From Silvimonas sp. JCM 19000 (GTDB taxonomy: Bacteria; Pseudomonadota; Gammaproteobacteria; Burkholderiales; Chitinibacteraceae), in contig BBFD01000029.1 in NCBI GenBank assembly GCA_001313065.1, positions 1-21,119 of the forward strand: DNA of 21,119 nucleotides. Reading direction: 5' to 3'. The first letter of the stretch is position 1; the number at the start of each line of letters is the position of its first letter. The position numbers and the translations under genes were made by a program. Below are positions 17,750-21,119 of this stretch, piece by piece. The notes below the pieces were generated by a model that saw only the letters and a list, made by a program, of their open reading frames with translations, did no database searches and was not told the origin of the DNA.

Positions 17750-19633
17750 TTAAAGCCGGAATTGCTCCACCAAAGCATGCAAAGAACGCGCGCGCTGGTT
17801 CAGCGCGGCGACAGTGCCAGACGCGTGTTGCACCACTGCATCAGTCTCGGTGGACAAGCGATTTACCTGTTCCGCCGCTTTGGCCATGTCGGTGGTGGCA
17901 ATCGATTGCTCGCGCGTGGCATCGGCGATGTCGCGAATGCTGCGCACAACATCATCCATTTTTTTCGTGGATGCGGCCGATTTGCGTGGCGACATCATGC
18001 GACTTCTGCACGCCGCCTGCGACGGAGGTCCGGGTGTTATCCATATCCGCCAGCGCGGTCTGGATCTGGTCGTCGGTCTGACCAATCAGCGTGCCGATCT
18101 CGACCGTGGCTTTGCCGGTGCGCTCGGCCAGCTTGCGCACTTCATCGGCCACTACCGCAAACCCGCGGCCTTGTTCACCCGCGCGGGCGGCTTCGATGGC
18201 AGCGTTAAGCGCCAGCAGATTGGTTTGGTCCGCAATCTCTTTGATCACGCCGATGATGTTGGTGATCTGGCTGGAGCGCTCGCCCAGTGCCGCCAGCGTC
18301 TCGGCAGATGATCGACCGAGGTGGCAATCGAATCGATATCGGTGGCCAGCTGTTGTACTTCGCTCGCCGATTGCAGGCTGACTGCGCCGGTTTCGCTGGC
18401 AGCCGCTTCGCTTTGCGAGGCCCCGTCGGCGATATGGCTGATGCTGACGGTGATTTCTTCGATGGTGGCTGCCGTTGCGCTAGAGATATCGGCCTGACGT
18501 TGCGATTCGCTGCTCAGGCGCTCGGTCACATTATGCAAATCCTGCACACCACCTGACAGCTCCACCGCGTTGTCGCGCACCTGAATAAACATGCCGCGCA
18601 GCTTGCTCACAAACTGGTTGAAGCTTCGGCGGTCAGGCCGATTTCGTCGCGATGGGTAACGGGGATGGTGCGGGTCAGATCGCCATGGCCGGAGGAGATT
18701 TCAGTCAGCGCATCGCGCAGACGCACCAGTCCGCCCAGCAAGCTGGTTAGCGCAAACGCAGCCAGGATGACCGCAACCACGCCCATGCCGATGCCGCTGA
18801 TCAGCAACACGGTCAGCATGCTGTGCAAGGGGGCCAGCATCACCGATTTGTCGGTGACGGTGCCCATGATCCAGTCAGTGCCGGGAACGGCGCTGGCGGT
18901 GACATATTTCTCGTCATCGCCGATTTTGACTTCAACCAGATCGTGTTGGGCCACCGCTTTGCTCAGGGTGTCCATGGTCAGGCCGGGCATGACATCCGCC
19001 ACCGGCTTGAGGGTCGATTCGGCCGCCGGATGCACTACGATCTTGCCGTCCTGGGTGACCAGGAAGCATAGCCGTTGCCACGCAGCTCAATGCCGCCAAC
19101 CACTTTGATCACGCCTTCCAGGGCGACATCGCCACCGACCACGGCGGTCATCTGGCCGTTTTCTTGCACCGGCGCGGCAAACGTCACGCCCAGCGCTTTG
19201 GTCGAAGCAAACACATAGGGATCAGACACGATGGGTGCGTTGGCTGCCGCGGCCTTTTTTTTGTACCACGTGCGCGACGTCGGGTCGTAGCCTGCGGGCG
19301 CGTGTTTGTCGACCTTGTGGTAGATCATGCGTTTATCGGCATAACCAATAAATAACTGATCAAAACCAGCCGCTTGCTGGCCGGTCTGCAAAAAAACGGA
19401 ATCGGCTCGGCGACGCCGCCCAGGTGGGCTGCCACGGCGGTCACCGCATCTTGATGCTGGCTAAACCAGCGGCTAAGCGCCTGGCTATTGCCACGCACCG
19501 ACGCCTGGATCTCGTTGCGCGCGCCAGCGACAATCTCGGTCTCCATGCGGAAATAAGCGACGGACGACAATACAGCAATAACCACCGCCACCAGGAAGGC
19601 AACGGCGAATAGCAATCGGGTTTTCAGGGACAT
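17750..19633 (-). CDS. Methyl-accepting chemotaxis protein with periplasmic Cache domain, five frameshifts
   Basis: An inner-membrane chemoreceptor of about 628 residues after restoration. TM1 is [20 protein letters not shown]. The periplasmic part has dCache features: [27 protein letters not shown] sequence, [14 protein letters not shown] and [13 protein letters not shown]2 is near [25 protein letters not shown] domain ([20 protein letters not shown]) and the signalling hairpin tip [20 protein letters not shown] with [20 protein letters not shown] follow. The frame breaks at 19390-19396 (T run), about 19070, 18620, 18310, and in the T7 run near 17960. Net repair of three bases restores a multiple of three. 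The ligand is probably a small molecule such as an amino acid or organic acid, as for many dCache domains; a link to chitin is not shown. It has its own terminator. Confidence 0.93.
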
Positions 19634-20056
19634 TTTTTTATAGCTTCGGGTATGGGCGTGGAAGCTGTATTAGACATCACTAACGCTGCGATATGCTATT
19701 CGGGTATTCCGTAAGAAAGGCCGTTCGTCGAATGAAATCAATGTGTTGCAGAATATTCTGGACTACACGATCAGTTAAAGACCGTGCAATTAATTGAACA
19801 CGACCGGGTAACAACGCCAACAGGGCGGGGCAAGACCCAGCAACCCAAGCCATCAGCAAGAACGCCCAACCCTATCCACCACCCGCCGCAAGCACGCAGA
19901 GTTCTTGTCCTCGCTTGCGGGGACACCCGCACATTTCCCTGAATACACCCTGCCCAATCATTCATGCCGCCATCCGGGTTTTCGCCGTCGCGGGCTTGCC
20001 CAAGTGCTCCGCTGCAGTTGGGTCGCGCTGCATCAAACAGGCGTCGCGGCGTAAAA
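19634..20056. other. Intergenic region upstream of the chemoreceptor
   Basis: About 420 bases between the chemoreceptor start and the terminator of the next minus-strand gene. It should hold the chemoreceptor promoter, but I found no convincing sigma-28 (TAAA-N15-GCCGATAA) or sigma-70 pair. No ORF, RNA or strong hairpin is supported. Confidence 0.5.
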
Positions 20057-20058
20057 AA

Positions 20059-20086
20059 AAGCGCCAGTCTTTGCGACCTGGCGCTT
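20059..20086 (-). terminator. Terminator after the second autotransporter
   Basis: AAGCGCCAG (20059-20067) pairs with CTGGCGCTT (20078-20086). On the minus strand eight T's follow. It lies 20 bases past the autotransporter stop. Confidence 0.92.
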
Positions 20087-20106
20087 GCATGGGCAGCTTT
20101 TACCGC

Positions 20107-21119
20107 TCACCACAAATTACGTGACCCGAACATCGCTTGCACGCTTTCATAACCGGCGTCGCCGACTTGCACGCCTAGATTGAACCACCAGTTCCAGTCG
20201 CGATTCTGTTGCCGTTCCAGGCCGAACTTGAGTTCATAGCGGCTGGCCGGTGCATCGTTCTGCAGCAGGTTGCCGTCGAAAGCGATGGCGCCGACGTGCG
20301 ACGCGTGATGCCAGTTGGCTTCCACGAAGGGCTGGGTCCGGGTGCCGGCATTGTCGCGGAATGTGCCGTACAGACGCAGGCCCAGGCGGCTTTGCCAGCC
20401 GTTCAGCTCGCTGCTGGCAATGCGGCGGCCAAACTGATCAATGTGGTCGGACTGGCCGAAAGTGCTGTAGCTGAACTGCGCTTGCGGCTTGAGAAAAAAA
20501 ACGCGTCGTCCTGATTAAACACCAGCGGCAAGTCGTAGCCAGCTTCGAGCGAAGCGGTCCAGTTGTCGCTGCGATACTTCTCATCGTGCTGCAGGCTGCT
20601 GCTGACGCGGTTATCAAACCACGCATATTGCAGCGACGTATCGATATAGGGGCCGTGGCGGCGCGCTTCGCTTTGACCCTCGCCCAGCCAGGTGGCGTAG
20701 ACACCCACGCTGTAGCCGCTGGTCTCGGCGTCGACGCTGTCTGCCGCGCGCCAGGCTTTGCTGTTGCTTTTGGCCCGGCCAAAGCCCGCCATCAAACCGG
20801 TGATCACCCGGCCGCCCGCGACTTCGTTATCGAGCAGATCCAGTCCCATTTGCACCAGCGCGGTATCGGTGTCGGTCGCGATCTGATTGTTGACGGCATG
20901 GCTATCGAACTCGCCGCCGACAATGCGTGCCCAGGCGCTGGAGGGATTTTTTTTATAGTCGTTATCGCCCAGGCTGAAGCGGCTCTGGCCGCCACGATCT
21001 TGCAGCGTGCTGTTAAACAGCGTGCTGGCAAAATACTGGTTGGCCAGATAAGCGCCAGCTTGCGGCTGTATGTTGGTGGGAACTGCGGGCGCGGCGTTGG
21101 CGCTGGCGGCCAGCACCAG
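20107..21119 (-). CDS. Second autotransporter, C-terminal beta-barrel (5' end outside window, one frameshift)
   Basis: The C-terminal about 335 residues of a type Va autotransporter of the pertactin-like barrel type. After a short passenger end comes the linker helix QAGAYLANQYFASTLFNSTL with QDR, then barrel strands SSAWARIVGGEFDSH, GLDLLDNEVAGGRVITGLMA, GYSVGVYATWLGE, DNWTASLEAGYDLPL, and a last strand ending FGSRNLW. The terminal residue is Trp instead of the commoner Phe, which BAM signals tolerate. The frame breaks at the A8 run 20494-20501, and nine bases restore FFFLKPQAQFSYS. The barrel differs clearly from that of the gene at 6385-12132, so the two are not recent duplicates. The passenger, and thus its function, lies outside the window. 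A terminator follows the stop. Confidence 0.9.

Overview
The window is GC-rich bacterial chromosome, probably from a betaproteobacterium. That is inferred from the gene set (secreted GH18 chitinase, two autotransporters, chemoreceptor, HDOD protein), which would suit a Neisseriales/Chitinibacteraceae-like chitin degrader; there is no rRNA or marker gene to place it. Nearly every gene is broken by single-base indels. They fall either in A/T runs of 6-8 or where a doubled G or C has collapsed to one. Restoring one base at each site gives intact family-length proteins whose total length is a multiple of three, so I treat these as sequence errors and give gene limits as the whole restored gene.

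Layout. 1-832 (+): 3' part of a GH18 chitinase behind a Thr-Pro linker. 864-953: two terminator hairpins between convergent genes. 965-2206 (-): DHA1-type MFS exporter. 2397-6145: a glycan-building cluster with a GT2 transferase (-), an unrecognised protein (+), a GT1/UGT-like transferase (-) and a second GT2 transferase (-); the last two overlap by ATGA. 6385-12132 (+): a very large autotransporter of about 1,916 residues with two kinds of passenger repeat. 12232-12979 (+): an FkbM-type methyltransferase.

13237-16650 is an AT-rich island of about 3.4 kb in the 3' end of a tRNA-Leu(UAA) gene. A perfect 25-bp copy of the tRNA 3' end lies at the far boundary, next to what looks like the original tRNA terminator. 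The island carries a two-gene operon (-): an AAA15/COG1106-type ATPase followed by a small TOPRIM/RloB-like protein, joined by TAATG. This resembles AbiL/RloAB-like anti-phage modules and is the best candidate for an undescribed system here. The only trace of an integrase is a possible N-terminal stub beside the tRNA.

16790-17666 (-): HDOD protein. 17750-19633 (-): methyl-accepting chemotaxis protein with its own terminator. 20107-21119 (-): the beta-barrel end of a second autotransporter, cut by the window edge. The surface genes (glycosyltransferases, autotransporters, FkbM, chemoreceptor, chitinase) fit a cell that binds to and degrades particulate polysaccharide; that link is inference.
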